Origin: Variovorax paradoxus B4
Lineage (GTDB): Bacteria; Pseudomonadota; Gammaproteobacteria; Burkholderiales; Burkholderiaceae_C
NCBI RefSeq assembly: GCF_000463015.1
Contig: NC_022234.1
Span: forward strand, 186,001-250,000
DNA length: 64,000 nt
Direction of reading: 5' to 3'
Numbering within the stretch: the stretch's first letter is position 1; every line of letters starts with the position of its first letter. The notes beneath the pieces were generated by a model, which saw nothing but the letters and a program-made list of their open reading frames with translations, ran no database searches and had not been told where the DNA came from. A program made the position numbers and the translations under genes. Positions 62,770-64,000 of the stretch are shown here, piece after piece.

Positions 62770-62789
62770 CATTGCTCCAGAGGAAAGCC

Positions 62790-63692
62790 ATGGAACTCCG
62801 TCACCTGCGCTACTTCATCGCCCTGTCCGGCTCGCTGAACTTCACGCGCGCGGCCGAGCGCCTGCACGTGACACAGTCGACGCTGTCGCACCAGATCAAG
62901 CAGCTCGAGGAAGAGATCGGCGTTGCGCTGTTCGACCGCATCGGCAAGCGCGTGAGCCTGACCGATGCCGGCGACGAGTTCCTGCACTACTGCACCAAGG
63001 CCCTGCATGAGATCGACCTGGGGCTGGGCGCGCTGCGCCAGGACAGCTCCGACGTGACGGGCGAGTTGCGCGTCGGCTCCACGCACACCTTCAACCTCGG
63101 GTTCATCCCCGATTGCATCGCGAGCTTCCAGGGGCGGCATCCGCGCGTGAAGGTGGTGGTCGAGGAGCTGTCGGCCGACCAGATTGCCGCGCGCCTGCAG
63201 CAGGGCACGCTGGACCTTGGCATCGCCTACCGGCCGGGCGTGCCCGGGCCGCTGCAGTTCGAGCCGCTCTATAACGAGGAGATGGTGCTGGTGGTGGCCA
63301 GGAAGCATGCGCTCGCGCGGCGCAAGCGCGTGCGCATGGTGGAGCTGCATCGCCTGCCGATGGTGCTGCTGCCGGCCAGCTTCGCCACGCGCCAGATGCT
63401 GGACGAGTGCTTCCGCTCCTGCGGCGCGCAGCCGCACGTGGTGGCGGAGATCAACACGCTGGCGCCGATGATGGATCTGGTCGCCAAGACGCAGCTCGCC
63501 TCCATCGTGGCTGCGAACGTGGTCAACCCGCTCTCGGGGCTCGTGGTCATCCGGCTGGAAAGTCCCACGCCCGTGCGCACGCCCGGCATGCTGTGGTCGC
63601 CGGTGGCGCGCGACGCGGCGGCCACGCGCGCGTTCTCGACCATCGTGCGCAAGCTGGCGCTGCGCAGCAGCCTGCAAGGCGCGGCACGCTGA
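62790..63692 (+). CDS. LysR-family regulator of the ring-cleavage/CoA-transferase operon
   Basis: A 300-residue LysR protein close to the CynR group in pattern: MELRHLRYFIALSGSLNFTRAAERLHVTQSTLSHQIKQLEEEIGVALFDRIGKRV, then effector domain (GELRVGSTHTFNLGFIPDCIASF). The ATG at 62790 follows AGAGGAAAG. It is divergent from the operon running from 62665 down to 58752 (and perhaps 55756), which it most likely activates. Effector unknown. Confidence 0.9.
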   Translation: MELRHLRYFIALSGSLNFTRAAERLHVTQSTLSHQIKQLEEEIGVALFDRIGKRVSLTDAGDEFLHYCTKALHEIDLGLGALRQDSSDVTGELRVGSTHTFNLGFIPDCIASFQGRHPRVKVVVEELSADQIAARLQQGTLDLGIAYRPGVPGPLQFEPLYNEEMVLVVARKHALARRKRVRMVELHRLPMVLLPASFATRQMLDECFRSCGAQPHVVAEINTLAPMMDLVAKTQLASIVAANVVNPLSGLVVIRLESPTPVRTPGMLWSPVARDAAATRAFSTIVRKLALRSSLQGAAR

Positions 63693-63743
63693 CGACCTGG
63701 CTGGGATAACTGCGCATTCGTGGCGCTCTGGTAGAAAGTGGCC

Positions 63744-64000
63744 ATGACCGTCTCGCTCGCGGCTTCCCTCATCGAACTTGCGCTCGGATCGGAACTCGGA
63801 GGCTCTGGCGATGCCGAGCGCAATCGCTGCACGCTCGAGGGCGTGAGCTGGCAATCCATGCCGGACGGTGCGATCGAACTCCGGGTCCGAGGTCAAACCC
63901 GAGGCCGAGTCGGGACCATCGAGACATACGGGAGTCCAGATCCTATTTCACCCCATTGCTCAATGCCTGTGCGGCGCTGCGCGAAAGCGACCGGAGGTGC
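63744..64000 (+). CDS. Partial reading frame at the window end
   Basis: From an ATG at 63744 an open frame runs off the window (85 codons: MTVSLAASLIELALGSELGG...). It is preceded by AAAGTGG, a weak ribosome-binding site, 51 bases after the LysR stop. No domain is recognised. Codon third positions are G/C-rich only in part, so it may not be a true gene. Confidence 0.3.
   Translation, partial: MTVSLAASLIELALGSELGGSGDAERNRCTLEGVSWQSMPDGAIELRVRGQTRGRVGTIETYGSPDPISPHCSMPVRRCAKATGG

Overview
The window comes from a GC-rich proteobacterial chromosome. Its contents point to a betaproteobacterium of the Comamonadaceae, Variovorax-like: three Bug/TctC-type periplasmic binding proteins beside LysR-controlled catabolic operons, a vanillate-type demethylase operon, a TRAP transporter operon and an AcoR-type sigma-54 activator. 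This placement is inferred from gene content; there is no rRNA or other phylogenetic marker here. I saw no tRNA, rRNA or CRISPR array.

Layout. 1-431: 3' end of a TauE/SafE permease gene. 447-4387 (-): operon MFS transporter, vanA-like Rieske oxygenase, vanB-like reductase, MarR regulator, with a striking double palindrome upstream (4432-4472). 4582-8200 (-): diguanylate cyclase and AcoR-like activator, divergent from an aldehyde dehydrogenase (8481-10001) that has a sigma-54 promoter. 10124-14782 (+): periplasmic copper-handling cluster (two small exported proteins, TolC lipoprotein, multicopper oxidase, cupredoxin, CusF-like). 14884-16908: an IS21-family remnant split by an intact IS3-family element.

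17069-33199 (-) is the main accessory island: a type VI secretion VgrG followed by two full-length Rhs polymorphic toxins, each with its own C-terminal toxin domain and immunity gene, then an extra SUKH immunity gene and a displaced Rhs tip with its own SUKH immunity gene. A copied VgrG tail sits in front of the second Rhs gene, so the island appears to have grown by unequal duplication of vgrG-rhs modules and displacement of Rhs tips. Two toxin tips look like divergent Tox-SHH nucleases; the third is unassigned.

33460-46908: two LysR-flanked catabolic islands. The first (-) is D-tartrate dehydratase-like, SDR, Bug protein and DapA-family lyase/aldolase. The second (+) is two PPC/DUF296 proteins, SDR, thiolase, acyl-CoA ligase, TRAP binding protein and a fused TRAP DctQM permease. 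46898-48095 (-): an AbiEii-type toxin/antitoxin pair whose promoter lies inside a long palindrome touching the start codon. 48198-55693: a Tat-lipoprotein esterase, two tandem LysR genes, a type 2 ArgC, a monooxygenase remnant, a membrane protein and a PhoD-type phosphatase. 55756-62665 (-): an operon for type III CoA-transferase, intradiol ring-cleavage dioxygenase, citryl-CoA-lyase-like enzyme and two Bug proteins, interrupted between the Bug genes by a group II intron in the opposite orientation. A divergent LysR gene (62790-63692) presumably controls it. The window ends in an incomplete reading frame.
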